A stretch of 64,000 bases of DNA, from assembly GCA_020632925.1 (NCBI GenBank), contig JACKER010000029.1, forward strand, positions 25,639 through 89,638, written 5' to 3'. Positions 16,678-25,710 of this stretch are shown piece after piece (the stretch's first letter is position 1; each line of letters begins with the position of its first letter). Under the pieces are notes generated by a model. It had not been told where the DNA came from. It ran no database searches and saw only the letters and a program-made list of their open reading frames with translations. The position numbers and the translations under genes were made by a program. This DNA comes from Alphaproteobacteria bacterium. GTDB taxonomy: Bacteria; Myxococcota_A; UBA796; GCA-2862545.

Positions 16678-16920
16678 CTACTTGGCGGCGAGGGCGGCGG
16701 GGAGGGGCTCCTCCACGACGACCGGGGGATGGGCGTTGGCGATCGCGCGGCTCAGACCGTCGCCGGGGAGCGACTTGAACCCGGGGACCCAGAACAGGAA
16801 GTCGTTCATGAAGTCGCGGTAGTGGATCCTGCCGTTGTCACAAAACAGCTTGATGCAGATGCCCAGGGAGAGCTCCAGGGACATCCTCGCGACCGCCTCG
16901 AAAGTGAAAAAGTGTTCCAC
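16678..16920 (-). CDS. Small hypothetical protein (80 aa)
   Basis: Unrecognised. The body includes FFTFEAVARMSLELS, IHYRDFMNDFLFWVPG and an Ala/Pro-rich end (PLPAALAAK). Codon use is GC-rich from about residue 15 on, supporting a real gene. A GTG at 16920 has GGAAGGG about 5 nt upstream and is preferred. The frame stays open to an ATG at 17010 (110 aa), but that extra stretch has no ribosome site and atypical codons. Followed 12 bp later by the 46-aa membrane protein. Confidence 0.5.
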   Translation of the reverse strand: MEHFFTFEAVARMSLELSLGICIKLFCDNGRIHYRDFMNDFLFWVPGFKSLPGDGLSRAIANAHPPVVVEEPLPAALAAK

Positions 16921-17274
16921 GGTGCCCTTCCGCTTCTTGGTGACGTTCTGGGGTTGAACGAAGCCCACCTCACCGCGCGGACGCGCCTGGGAGGGGGGTC
17001 GAGCGGACATAGAGCAAGGGCCGTGCCATCACCTCCGGATCGCGGCGATCAGGAGCCTCGTCGCGGATCAACCCAAATACTGAAAAGCGATCGGCCACCC
17101 TGCGCTCCGTGGAGGTTGGTCGCGCCGACACACGGTGTGTGGGAGTCCACCCGCGCAGCAAGCATCACCATCGGTGATCCGAGGGGGTGCGTACGCGTCC
17201 GATCGGCTCGCCAGGCACGCGATCCGCGGGTGCTCGACCGGACGTCGACCTAGGTAGGTCGGCCGGTGGGGTCG
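16921..17274. other. Intergenic region with short perfect inverted repeats
   Basis: About 350 bp with no convincing gene. It contains palindromes: ACACACGGTGTGT (17128-17140) and ATCACC-ATC-GGTGAT (17164-17178), operator-like in form. A hairpin (see separate entry) lies near the downstream VOC gene. Local AT content is slightly higher around 17070-17090. No sigma-70 promoter could be assigned with confidence. Confidence 0.4.
17246..17261 (-). terminator. Hairpin after the VOC gene
   Basis: Perfect inverted repeat CGACCT-AGGT-AGGTCG, starting 14 bp beyond the stop codon of the minus-strand VOC gene. Position fits a terminator; no U-tract. Confidence 0.4.
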
Positions 17275-17970
17275 TCAGTCGAGCTCGACGAGCGACGCCA
17301 CGGCCCCGTTCGGCCCGCGCACAAGCGCGCTCCGAGGGCGGCGTTCGAGCACGGTTCCGCCGCGCGCCTCCACCTCGGCCAGCGCGTGGGCCAACACGTC
17401 CACCGCGAAGCGGACCATCCACACCGGTGGCTGGTGGAGGTGCTCTCCCCGCCGGTGCGAGACCACCGCCTGCACCCGGCCGTCGGTCGTCAGCGCGAAG
17501 TCGGTCCAGTCGCCCATGCTCATCGCCTCGACGCCGTCGAAGCCCGCCACGTGGGCCCAGAAGTCGCGGGAGGTCGTCGCGTCCTCGACCGCGAGCTCGA
17601 TGCCGACGACGTGCCCACCGTGGTGGGGAGGCTCCACCACCTCCAGCAGGTGCCCGTCCGGGTCGCGCGCCACGAAGTCCCGCCGGCCGGAGGTGTGCGT
17701 GTGCAGCGCCGACACGATCTCCACGCCACCGTCGCGGCAGCAGGCGAAGGCGCCCTCCACGTCCCGGACCTCGAGCGAGAGGCGGTGCGGCGCGGGCGCG
17801 CTGTCGGGGCGGAAGGCCACCTCCGCGTCACCCGAGCGGAGCAGCAGGAAGGCCCGACGCGTCACCGCGACCTCGAAGCCGAGCACGCCGCACCACGTCG
17901 CGCGGGTGCGCTCCAGGTCCGTGCTGCCCAACACCGCGCGCGCCGCCACGCAACGGAACCCCTCGCGCAT
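17275..17970 (-). CDS. Double VOC (glyoxalase/dioxygenase-fold) protein
   Basis: 231 aa with two vicinal-oxygen-chelate modules. The first (~10-115) shows the usual beginning VLGSTDLERTRATWCGVLGFEV and the ending DPDGHLLEVVEPP. The second (~118-230) shows GIELAVEDATTSRDFWAHVAGFDG and the ending GPNGAVASLVELD. Members act as glyoxalases, dioxygenases or antibiotic-binding proteins; the reaction cannot be told from sequence alone. Confidence 0.85.
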   Translation of the reverse strand: MREGFRCVAARAVLGSTDLERTRATWCGVLGFEVAVTRRAFLLLRSGDAEVAFRPDSAPAPHRLSLEVRDVEGAFACCRDGGVEIVSALHTHTSGRRDFVARDPDGHLLEVVEPPHHGGHVVGIELAVEDATTSRDFWAHVAGFDGVEAMSMGDWTDFALTTDGRVQAVVSHRRGEHLHQPPVWMVRFAVDVLAHALAEVEARGGTVLERRPRSALVRGPNGAVASLVELD

Positions 17971-18017
17971 CCACCACCTCCTGGCGGGCGCAGCCTACGA
18001 CGAACAGGCCTCGGCGG

Positions 18018-18404
18018 TCAGTCCGCCTCGAGATCGAACACGACCAGCAGCTCGCCCCGGTCGACCGTGACCCGGACCTCCTGCTGCACCGGGTCGAGCC
18101 GGTCGGCGAGCGGCAACGCCCCGAGCGCACCGAGCAGCTCGGGCCAGACGTGGTCGAAGCGACGACGCACGCTCGCGAGGCGTTCGTCGTCCAGGGGCGC
18201 GTCCGTGCGCGCGCGCACCTCACCAGCGAACCGCAGGTGGTTGTCGACCCACAGGAAGCGGAACCGGCTGCGATCCGTGAACGACAGGCGGATCGCCCCC
18301 ACGTCCACGCCCACCCCCTCGTCCCGCAGGATCTCCACCACGATCCCGAGCAGCAGTCGCCGGAACCACACGAACACCGGGTCGTCGGGGCCACGCTCGA
18401 GCAT
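18018..18404 (-). CDS. Hypothetical protein, 128 aa
   Basis: No family recognised. A hydrophobic segment near the start (FVWFRRLLLGIVVEIL) is followed by a mixed alpha/beta pattern with beta-strand-like stretches (IRLSFTDRSRFRFLWVDNHL, VRVTVDRGELLVVFDLEAD). GGAG lies upstream of the ATG. It begins 3 bp after the stop of the OmpA-like lipoprotein, so the two are probably co-translated and may act together in the envelope. Confidence 0.7.
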   Translation of the reverse strand: MLERGPDDPVFVWFRRLLLGIVVEILRDEGVGVDVGAIRLSFTDRSRFRFLWVDNHLRFAGEVRARTDAPLDDERLASVRRRFDHVWPELLGALGALPLADRLDPVQQEVRVTVDRGELLVVFDLEAD

Positions 18405-18407
18405 GGG

Positions 18408-19088
18408 CTACTCCGCCACGCCCGGAGCGCCCTCGCCGCGCTCCAGCTGCTCGAGCATCCGTCGGTACGGCAGGACCTCCGCGAGATCGGGCATCCACAC
18501 GAGCTCGATGCGACGGTCGGCCGCCGCGTCCCCGCCCGCCGACATCGTCGATCCGTACGAGGCGGCGGACACGCGATCGGCCGGGAAGCCCGCCTCGACC
18601 ATGGCCAGCACCACGTTGATCGCGCGGTCGGCGCCGAGGTGCCAGTTGGTGGGGAACTCGCGCGACTGGATCGGCGCGCTGTCGGTGTGCCCCTCCACCT
18701 GGAACCGCGCGTCCCCCTTCGCGAGGATCTGCGCGATCTCGGTGACGGCTGCCTGGCCCTCCGCGGTCAGCGCGGCGGAACCGGACGCGAAGAGCACGTC
18801 GCTCCGGAGCTGCACGACCGCCCGACCATCCTCCACGCGGACCTCGGCGAGCCCACGCTCGCCAACCTTCTTCAGACCGTCGTAGACCGCGGAGAACCGC
18901 GCGGCCCGGTGCTGGCTCCGTCGGCGGCTCTGCTGGAGGTCCTCGGCGCAGGCCTCGGCCTCGCTCTGGGCCCGATCGCGCGCGGCGACCGCGTCGTCGT
19001 AGCTGGTCTCGAGCGCAGCGTACCGCGACCTCGACACGCAGCCCTGCGTCAGCGCCAGGGTCCATCCGACCACGATGATCGTCCGCAT
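18408..19088 (-). CDS. OmpA-family peptidoglycan-binding lipoprotein
   Basis: 226 aa. The signal peptide ends LALTQGC, giving a lipidated N-terminus. A coiled-coil-like stretch covers ~25-65. The OmpA/MotB C-terminal domain (~85-200) shows LFASGSAALTAEG, VEGHTDSAPIQ, ADRAINVV and RIELVWMP. It probably tethers the outer membrane to peptidoglycan, as Pal does, but with an unusual N-terminal helix. GAGGTG upstream. Followed directly by the 128-aa hypothetical gene. Confidence 0.88.
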   Translation of the reverse strand: MRTIIVVGWTLALTQGCVSRSRYAALETSYDDAVAARDRAQSEAEACAEDLQQSRRRSQHRAARFSAVYDGLKKVGERGLAEVRVEDGRAVVQLRSDVLFASGSAALTAEGQAAVTEIAQILAKGDARFQVEGHTDSAPIQSREFPTNWHLGADRAINVVLAMVEAGFPADRVSAASYGSTMSAGGDAAADRRIELVWMPDLAEVLPYRRMLEQLERGEGAPGVAE

Positions 19089-19118
19089 CGACCCACCTCG
19101 CGACGCGACCCTACAACG

Positions 19119-20213
19119 TCAGTCGACGCCCGTGTAGCGGTGGACGACCTCCGCCTGTTCCAGCGTGATCTCGTTCTGGGGCACGCAGCTGACGACCGAG
19201 CACACCGGGAACGGGAACATCAGGTTCTCCCCGAGCTCAGCCTTGCACACCGTCTCGTTGTCGCACTCGGACGTGTCGTTCAGCACGTCCCACGCGTCCC
19301 AGGAGGACTCGACCGGGTGGAACAGCCCGAGGAAGTGCGCCGTCTCGTGGGCCATCGTCTCCGCCAGCAGCCGCACGTCCTCGTCGGAGTACCGCCCGTC
19401 GGGCCCCGCCGCGAGCACCGCCGAGACCTGCACGCCGCTGCGCGTGGTCGGGACGAGCGGACCCGGGATGTCCCCCGCGATGCCGAAGATCTGCTCGAAG
19501 CCCACGATCTCGTTGCTGATCACGAGGTTCACGTGCGGGATGCCCGTCTGGGCCGCGATCAGCTCGTAGGCCTCCTCGTCCCCGAGCGCGGGCGGCCCGA
19601 TGTCCGTCGGGTACCCCATGTCCTTCGAGAAGCGCACGTCCACGCCGAACGAGGCGTACATCTGCGTCCAGATGCCCTTCGCCTCCTCCACCGCGTCGCG
19701 AAGGCCCGGATCCTCCTGGACGCCGCCGGTGTAGACGATGGCGACGTCGAGCGCGCCTTCGCTGTACGACAGGTCCTTCTTGAGGAGCACGTCCACCGCG
19801 ACCTGTTGCTTGGTGTACTGCTGGGCGGCGTCCACCACGCCGAACTCGATCTCCCACTTCCCCGGCGTCAGGATGGGATCGGACGAGGACACCGGCCAGT
19901 TCAGGGTCGCAGCGGTGGAGACGAAGCCGCCGTTGGTCTTGTTGTACGGCGAGCTGTTCCACTCGAAGGCCCTGAACACCTCCGTCCCGTCGGGCGACCG
20001 GAGGGAGCGGACGTGGACCGCCCAGGGCGCGGGCACCTGGGCCGTGACGAGCAGCGAGCTGTCGAGCGGATCGACGGGCACCTTGACCCTCGCCGTCCCC
20101 TTCGCGCTGGACTCCACCGCGCCGTACAGGTGGCGACGGGTGCCCGCGGGCACCTCCGCGAGCTTGGAGGAGCAGGCGACGAGCGACAACAAGGCGAGGG
20201 GTGCGACGCGCAC
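19119..20213 (-). CDS. Metzincin-type zinc metallopeptidase lipoprotein
   Basis: 364 aa. The lipoprotein signal is MRVAPLALLSLVACSS. The N-terminal half (~20-150) is a beta-rich domain. The C-terminal half has HETAHFLGLFHPVE, the full metzincin motif HExxHxxGxxH. Clustered Cys (SECDNETVC, PVCSVVSC) follow and may form disulfides. The start is a GTG giving the signal peptide directly. Likely a surface protease or a self-processing factor; substrate unknown. Divergent from the DUF6165-like gene. Confidence 0.85.
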   Translation of the reverse strand: MRVAPLALLSLVACSSKLAEVPAGTRRHLYGAVESSAKGTARVKVPVDPLDSSLLVTAQVPAPWAVHVRSLRSPDGTEVFRAFEWNSSPYNKTNGGFVSTAATLNWPVSSSDPILTPGKWEIEFGVVDAAQQYTKQQVAVDVLLKKDLSYSEGALDVAIVYTGGVQEDPGLRDAVEEAKGIWTQMYASFGVDVRFSKDMGYPTDIGPPALGDEEAYELIAAQTGIPHVNLVISNEIVGFEQIFGIAGDIPGPLVPTTRSGVQVSAVLAAGPDGRYSDEDVRLLAETMAHETAHFLGLFHPVESSWDAWDVLNDTSECDNETVCKAELGENLMFPFPVCSVVSCVPQNEITLEQAEVVHRYTGVD

Positions 20214-20245
20214 GGGAGCATGGTAGCCCGACGGGGGGAGGTCGG

Positions 20246-20689
20246 GTGCCCGACGTACCGGTGTCGGCGGGTGAGCTGTGCGATCGCCTCGCCATCCTGG
20301 TGATCAAGTCCGCCCGGATCGGCGATCCCGGGAGGCGTCGCCAGGCCCGCGCGCTCCTGACCACGCTGGACGCGCGCTGGTCCGAGGCCGGGTTGCCCGT
20401 GCGCGACACCCTGCCGGAGTGGTCGGGCCTGCTCGAGGTCAATGGCGCCCTGTGGGACGTCGAGGACGCGCTCCGCACCCACGAGGCGCACGGCGACTTC
20501 GGCGAGCGCTTCGTCGAGCTCGCCCGCGCGGTCTACCGCCTCAACGACGAGCGCGCGCGGCTCAAGGCGGCCGTCGATGTCCGCTGCGGCGACGCGGGCA
20601 CCGAACCCAAGTGGTACGCGACACCAAACGACGTTCTCCGCCCGCCCGGCGGGGTTACGGACGACCCGACGTCCGGGGGCACTCCATGA
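20246..20689 (+). CDS. DUF6165-family-like protein
   Basis: 147 aa. VPVSAGELCDRLAILVIKSARIGD and the later LEVNGALWDVEDALR...GDFGERFVELARAVYRLNDERARLK match, from memory, the pattern of the DUF6165 family, all-helical and of unknown function. GTG start with GGAGG 4 nt upstream; an in-frame ATG at 20201 would run back into the divergent gene. The stop overlaps the DsbD-like start (ATGA), so the two are coupled. Confidence 0.75.
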   Translation: MPDVPVSAGELCDRLAILVIKSARIGDPGRRRQARALLTTLDARWSEAGLPVRDTLPEWSGLLEVNGALWDVEDALRTHEAHGDFGERFVELARAVYRLNDERARLKAAVDVRCGDAGTEPKWYATPNDVLRPPGGVTDDPTSGGTP

Positions 20690-23013
20690 TCGTGCTGATC
20701 ACCACCGCCTTGGCCTCGCAGGCTCCTCCGCTCGATCCGGCGACCGTGCCGGCGTCGGCGACGGGCCACGGGCCGCAGAGCAACGGCAAGGAGCACCCGG
20801 TCGTCGCGCGGCTGCTCGTCGACCGCCAGTCGCTGAAGCCCGGCGAGACCGCCCGCGTGGGCATCCACCTGCAGCAGCAGGAGGGCTGGCACACGTACTG
20901 GAAGACCCCGGGCGAGATCGGCCTGCCGACGGAGATCACGTGGTCGCTGCCCGCGGGGATGACGGCGGGCGAGGCCCACCAGCCGGTGCCCGAGCGCTTC
21001 GACCAGGACGGGCAGGTCTCCTACGGGTACGACGGCAGCGTGCTGCACGTGGCCGAGCTGACGGTCCCGGCGGACGCGAAGCCCGGCCCGGCGACGCTCG
21101 CCGCCGACGTGAGCTGGCTCGTGTGCAAGACGAGCTGCATCCCCGGCTCCACGCACGTCGAGCTCCCCGTCCAGGTGGGGGCCGCCGCCGCACCGTCCGT
21201 CCATGCCCCGCTCTTCGACTGGTGGTCGCAGCGCTGGCCCACGCCCGCGTCGGAGGTGAAGGACCTCGTGATCACGCCGATGCTGTCGGTGTCCGGCGTC
21301 CGCCCCGACAGCACGTTCCGCGCCGCGCTGGTCGTCGGTCGGGCGGACGGCAAGCCGCTCGAGGGCGTGGACCTGGGCAAGGCCTGGCCGCTGTTCACGC
21401 CCATCACCAGCGGGTTCGACTGGTCGGTGGACAGCACGTCGTTGCGCCAGCTCCCGGATGGTCGGGTGGCGGCGGTGATGGAGGCGACCGCCTACGCCCC
21501 CGACCCGCTGCCCACGACCGATCGGATCGGCGGCCTGGTGCAGGTGAAGCTCGGCGACGCGGTCGTGGCGACCGAGGTCACGATGCCCCTGCCGTGGGTC
21601 GCGAAGGACGCGGCCGTGACCGAGAGCACCGATCCGGTGTTCACCGTCGCTGCCGCGCCGCCCGCGCCCCCGACCGAGGGCGAACCCCCGGTCCCGGAGG
21701 GAGGGCCGCTCGCCATCCCCGCCGCGGCCGTCCCCTTCGGCGCCCCGGCACCCCAGGCGGGCCTGCTCGCGAACCTGCTGCTGGCCTTCGTCGGCGGGCT
21801 GATCCTCAACATCATGCCCTGCGTCCTGCCGGTCCTGACCCTCAAGATCTACGGCCTGGTGGAGGAGGCGGAGATGACGGCCGCCACCCGCCGGACCGCG
21901 GGCCTGGCGTACACCGGGGGCGTGCTGGCCTCCTTCTGGGCGCTGGCGATGGCCATCTTCGGCCTGCGCTCGGTCCTCGGCATGGAGGTCGACTGGGGCT
22001 TCCAGTTCCAGTACCCGCCCTATGTCGCTGCCCTCGCGACCATCGTGTTCGGGTTCGGCCTGTCGCTGCTGGGCGTGTTCGAGATCCCGGCGTTCGGCGC
22101 CGAGACCGCGGGTGAGCACGCCTCGCGCGAGGGCCCGGTCGGCGTCTTCTTCAGCGGCGTGTTCGCGACCCTGCTCGCGACGCCGTGCTCGGCGCCCTTC
22201 CTCGGCAGCGCCATCGCGTACGCCTTCGGCGCTCCCACGCCCACGCTCTTCCTGATCTTCACGACGATCGGCCTCGGCCTCGCGGCACCCTTCCTGGTGG
22301 TGGCCTTCGCGCCGTCGCTGTCGCGCTTCCTGCCGCAGCCCGGTCCGTGGATGGACACGTTCAAGCAGCTCATGGGGATCACCCTGGTCGCGACCACGAT
22401 CTGGCTGTTCGACGTGCTGATGGCGCAGATCGGCGGCGAGCGCGCCGTCGGCTTCCTCGTCTTCCTGCTGAGCGTCGGCGTCGGCGCCTGGATCTTCGGG
22501 AAGTGGGGCGGCCTCGCGGAGAGCCGCAGCCGCCAGGCCACGGCCGCGCTGGTGGGCGTGCTGATCGCGAGCCTGGTGGGCTGGCGCTTCCTGGACCTGC
22601 GCTTCGCGGAGGCCGAGGCGGCGCAGCTCGCGTCGCACACCGAGGAGCTGACCTACGACGAGCACCTGCCGTGGGTCGCCTTCTCCGAGCAGACGGTGTC
22701 GGAGCTCGACGGACGCATGGTGTTCGTCGACTTCACCGCGGACTGGTGCCTGACGTGCAAGGTCAACGAGCGCACCGTCCTCGAGACCGAGACGGTCCGG
22801 TCGGAGATGAAGCGCCGCGCCGTCGTGCCGCTCAAGGCGGACTGGACGCGCCGCGACGAGGTCATCACCCGGTGGCTGAGGAACAACGGGCGCGCCGGCG
22901 TCCCGATGTACCTCGTGATCCCCGCGGACCGCAGCCGGACGCCCATCCTGCTGCCCGAGGTCATCACCCCGTCCATGGTGACGGAGGCGCTCGCGGCGGC
23001 CGACGAGAGCTAG
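20686..23013 (+). CDS. dsbD: DsbD-like thiol:disulfide reductase
   Basis: 775 aa. It passes electrons from cytoplasmic thioredoxin across the membrane to periplasmic thiols. The N-terminal periplasmic domain (~30-330) has the redox pair WLVCKTSC. The membrane domain (~350-640) has the two conserved Cys in NIMPCVLPVLTLK and ATPCSAPFLG. The C-terminal thioredoxin domain has DWCLTC near residue 687. All cysteines needed for the relay are present. Longer than E. coli DsbD because of a larger N-domain and a Pro-rich linker (about 330-345). ATG overlaps the DUF6165-like stop. Confidence 0.92.
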   Translation: MIVLITTALASQAPPLDPATVPASATGHGPQSNGKEHPVVARLLVDRQSLKPGETARVGIHLQQQEGWHTYWKTPGEIGLPTEITWSLPAGMTAGEAHQPVPERFDQDGQVSYGYDGSVLHVAELTVPADAKPGPATLAADVSWLVCKTSCIPGSTHVELPVQVGAAAAPSVHAPLFDWWSQRWPTPASEVKDLVITPMLSVSGVRPDSTFRAALVVGRADGKPLEGVDLGKAWPLFTPITSGFDWSVDSTSLRQLPDGRVAAVMEATAYAPDPLPTTDRIGGLVQVKLGDAVVATEVTMPLPWVAKDAAVTESTDPVFTVAAAPPAPPTEGEPPVPEGGPLAIPAAAVPFGAPAPQAGLLANLLLAFVGGLILNIMPCVLPVLTLKIYGLVEEAEMTAATRRTAGLAYTGGVLASFWALAMAIFGLRSVLGMEVDWGFQFQYPPYVAALATIVFGFGLSLLGVFEIPAFGAETAGEHASREGPVGVFFSGVFATLLATPCSAPFLGSAIAYAFGAPTPTLFLIFTTIGLGLAAPFLVVAFAPSLSRFLPQPGPWMDTFKQLMGITLVATTIWLFDVLMAQIGGERAVGFLVFLLSVGVGAWIFGKWGGLAESRSRQATAALVGVLIASLVGWRFLDLRFAEAEAAQLASHTEELTYDEHLPWVAFSEQTVSELDGRMVFVDFTADWCLTCKVNERTVLETETVRSEMKRRAVVPLKADWTRRDEVITRWLRNNGRAGVPMYLVIPADRSRTPILLPEVITPSMVTEALAAADES

Positions 23014-23048
23014 GCTCTACTTCAGCGTACCGCTCCCGCGTCCCCTGG

Positions 23049-25628
23049 CTACCTACCGGCCTGGGCCCCCCCCCCCCCCCACCAACGGGTGGTTGGGGGG
23101 GGCCGGGGGGCGGGCGGGGCCCCCGCCGGGGGCGGGCCCCCGCCCCCCCCCCGGGGGGGGGGGGCGGGGGGGGGGCCCGGGGGGGCCGGGACGGGGGTGG
23201 CCGTCGGCGCGATCGCGTCGAGGGCGGAGGGCAGCGTCGGGGCCACGGGAAGCTGGGACATCGGGTCTCCGTCGGGGCTGCGGACGGGGTCGGGGTGCGA
23301 GGGGAGGACCAGGGCGCGGGCGGGCGGTGCCCGGCGGACCAGGGGCTCGGGGGCGCCGACGGCATCGACGCGGACGCGGTGGACCGCGCCGGAGAACGAG
23401 GTCCCCACGGTGACGACGGCCGATCGGTCGTCGCCAGGGGACTCGCCGTCGGGGCGCTGGCGGGTGCGGGCCGCGATCACGCCAGCGGCGACGTGGAGCA
23501 GCCCGGCGGCGGCGTGCGCGTGGCCGAAGCGCTCCGCCAGGTCGAGGCCGTCCGCTCCCAGGCGCAGGGCGCCGGCCTCCCCGTGCGAGGAGACCGTGGC
23601 GAGGATCGGGCGGCCCTGGGCGCGGGCGTCGGCCTGGCGCATCAGGACGAGCACGACGGCTGCGTCCCCGGGCGTGCGCGGGGGCAGCACCTCGCGCGCG
23701 GCGGCGGCGTGGACGGGCTCGGCGGACAGGTCGACCGCACCGACCAGGGCGGCGTCGATCTCTTCGGCGAGCAGCATGCGCTCGGCGATGCGCAGGGCCG
23801 TCGTGCCGGAGAGCTCCTCGGCGGCGATCGCGAAGCCCGGACCGCCCAGGTCGAGCTGCGACGAGATCCGGTTGGCGGGGATGTTCGGCATGTTGCCGAC
23901 GACCCCCGGCGACTCGAGCACCGGCACCACCGCGTCCTGGGCGGCGCGGAGCCAGGCCTCGTCGCGGCCTGTGTGCCAGCCGCGCATCCGCCAGCGGGCG
24001 CCGTAGCGGCAGACCTCCGGATCGGACTGGCAGCCCACGAGCACGGCCGTCCGGTCCTTCGGCAGCGGCGCCCCCGCGGCCTCGGCGGCCTCCATCGCGG
24101 CATCGAGGAGCAGCGTCTGCTGGGCGAGCGTCTGCTCGAGGTCGCGAGGAGGGAAGCGCAGCTTCTCGAGGTGCAGTGTCACCGGGCCGACGGAGACCCC
24201 GTCCGCGCGGACGTGCGAGGTGCCGGCAGCGAGGTCCGCCGCGAAGTCGAGCGTCGTGCCGCCGCCGGGCGCGCGCACCGCCACCGCGACCACCGCGAGC
24301 GGCTCCGGTCGCACCGCCACCGACGCGTGCAGCTTGCGCTCGGCGTGGTGCTCCTCGACCACGAGGTGCGCGTTGTTCCCACCGAAGCCGAAGGCCGAGA
24401 CCGTCGCCACGCGGGGCTCGTTCGACGTCCAAGGCTCGGCCTCGGTCACCAGCCGGAACGGCCCCTTGGCCAACGCGGGCGAGGGGTCTTCGACGTGCAG
24501 CGTGGGTGGGCGGATCCCGTGCTCCATCGCGGAGAGCACCTTGATCAGCCCCGCGGCGCCCGCGGTCGTGATCAGGTGGCCCAGGTTCGACTTGAGGGAG
24601 CCGATGGGGAGGGCGTCGGAGCGGTCGCCGAACATCGCGCGCATCGTCTCGAGCTCGGTCGCGTCACCGACCGGGGTGCCGGTTGCGTGGCACTCGGCGA
24701 GCGAGAGCCGCGCGGGGTCGAGGCCCGAGCCGGCCCACGCTGACCGCAGCGCGCGCACCTGGCCCGAGGCGTCCGGCGCGAGCAGCCCGCGGCCACGGCC
24801 GTCGTTCGACAGGCCCACCCCGCGGATCACGCCCAGCACGCGGTCACCGGCGGCCACAGCGTCGTCCAGCCGCTTGAACGCCACGAACGCGGCGCCCTCG
24901 GCGGGCACCAGACCGTCCGCGCCGCGGTGGAAGGGGCGGGAGCGTCCCGTGCGGCTCATGGCGTCGAGCGCGCAGAACCCCACGTGGATGAACAGGTCGT
25001 CCGAGCGGCAGACGGCGCCCGCGAGCGCGAGATCGACGGTGCGGTCGTGGAGCTGGTCGCACGCGAGCTTGATCGCGTAGAGCGAGCTCGCGCAGGCGGC
25101 GTCGAGCGCCGTGCCGTGCACCAGCCCCTGGTCCTCCGCGAGCAGTGTGGCCGGGAGCCCGGACATGAACCGGTTGCGAGGGTCGACGGCGGGGCGGCCG
25201 AACCAGCGGTGCTCGGCGTACCGCGACATCGAGGACGACGGGAACGAGAGGTTGCCCATGACCACGCTGGCCCGGGCGGGGCTCCCGTCGTGCCCGGCCA
25301 TCCGCAGGGCCTGGCGGCCCGTGTGCAGGACCCAGTGGAAGAGGGGGTCCAGCGCGAGCAGGTCCTCGGCGGGCCGGCGGAAGGGGTCCTTCGCGGCGAC
25401 GGCGGCGAAGTCGAAGCCGGTGACGTACCCCCCGCGGGCCGACCAGGCGCGATCTCGGCTGTGGGCGGGGTCGTCGGTCAACGCGAGCTCGCGGGGCAGG
25501 CCCCACCGGTCGGAGGGCGCGTCGGACAGCAGGTCGCGGCCGGCGGCCACCGCTTCCCACAGCTCCTCGGGCGAAGACGCGCCGGGGAGCAGGCAGCTCC
25601 TCCCGACGACGGCGATCGGCTCGAACAT
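23049..25628 (-). CDS. pfaC: Pfa-type ketosynthase - chain-length-factor protein, 3' end corrupted
   Basis: PUFA-synthase subunit. First KS (~1-425): active Cys in DAACASSLYA near residue 177, ECHATGTPVGD and SNLGHLITTAGAAG His residues. Second KS-like domain (~450-760) is a chain-length factor: the active-site Cys is replaced (IAAEELSGTTA). In PfaC/Pfa3 proteins FabA-like dehydratases follow, but here the frame enters a Pro/Gly low-complexity stretch encoded by poly-G/C (about 23066-23190) and stops at 23049. Reliable coding ends near 23200. Truncation is probably an assembly artefact. ATG at 25628 has GGAGGG upstream. Confidence 0.85.
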   Translation of the reverse strand: MFEPIAVVGRSCLLPGASSPEELWEAVAAGRDLLSDAPSDRWGLPRELALTDDPAHSRDRAWSARGGYVTGFDFAAVAAKDPFRRPAEDLLALDPLFHWVLHTGRQALRMAGHDGSPARASVVMGNLSFPSSSMSRYAEHRWFGRPAVDPRNRFMSGLPATLLAEDQGLVHGTALDAACASSLYAIKLACDQLHDRTVDLALAGAVCRSDDLFIHVGFCALDAMSRTGRSRPFHRGADGLVPAEGAAFVAFKRLDDAVAAGDRVLGVIRGVGLSNDGRGRGLLAPDASGQVRALRSAWAGSGLDPARLSLAECHATGTPVGDATELETMRAMFGDRSDALPIGSLKSNLGHLITTAGAAGLIKVLSAMEHGIRPPTLHVEDPSPALAKGPFRLVTEAEPWTSNEPRVATVSAFGFGGNNAHLVVEEHHAERKLHASVAVRPEPLAVVAVAVRAPGGGTTLDFAADLAAGTSHVRADGVSVGPVTLHLEKLRFPPRDLEQTLAQQTLLLDAAMEAAEAAGAPLPKDRTAVLVGCQSDPEVCRYGARWRMRGWHTGRDEAWLRAAQDAVVPVLESPGVVGNMPNIPANRISSQLDLGGPGFAIAAEELSGTTALRIAERMLLAEEIDAALVGAVDLSAEPVHAAAAREVLPPRTPGDAAVVLVLMRQADARAQGRPILATVSSHGEAGALRLGADGLDLAERFGHAHAAAGLLHVAAGVIAARTRQRPDGESPGDDRSAVVTVGTSFSGAVHRVRVDAVGAPEPLVRRAPPARALVLPSHPDPVRSPDGDPMSQLPVAPTLPSALDAIAPTATPVPAPPGPPPAPPPRGGGGGPPPAGAPPAPRPPPTTRWWGGGGAQAGR
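23066..23190. repeat. Poly-C/poly-G low-complexity block
   Basis: Homopolymer runs of C15, C10, G12 and G10 separated by a few bases, with no resemblance to the codon pattern on either side. It includes a short inverted repeat (ACCAACGGGTGGT) flanked by a C15 and a G-run. It interrupts the 3' end of the pfaC-like gene where dehydratase domains are expected. Most simply read as a sequencing or assembly artefact at a join. Confidence 0.8.
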
Positions 25629-25710
25629 CGACACCCTCCGGGGGGCCACCACCTATCCGGGACGAGCCACGGTGCGTCACCGGCAGGTCACGGCGGAAGC
25701 GCATCGGAGA

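Noticed and set aside
23066..23190. G-runs considered as a functional G-quadruplex or terminator between convergent genes
   Set aside because: Run lengths and abrupt loss of coding character point to an artefact. A quadruplex could form but would not explain the missing dehydratase domains.
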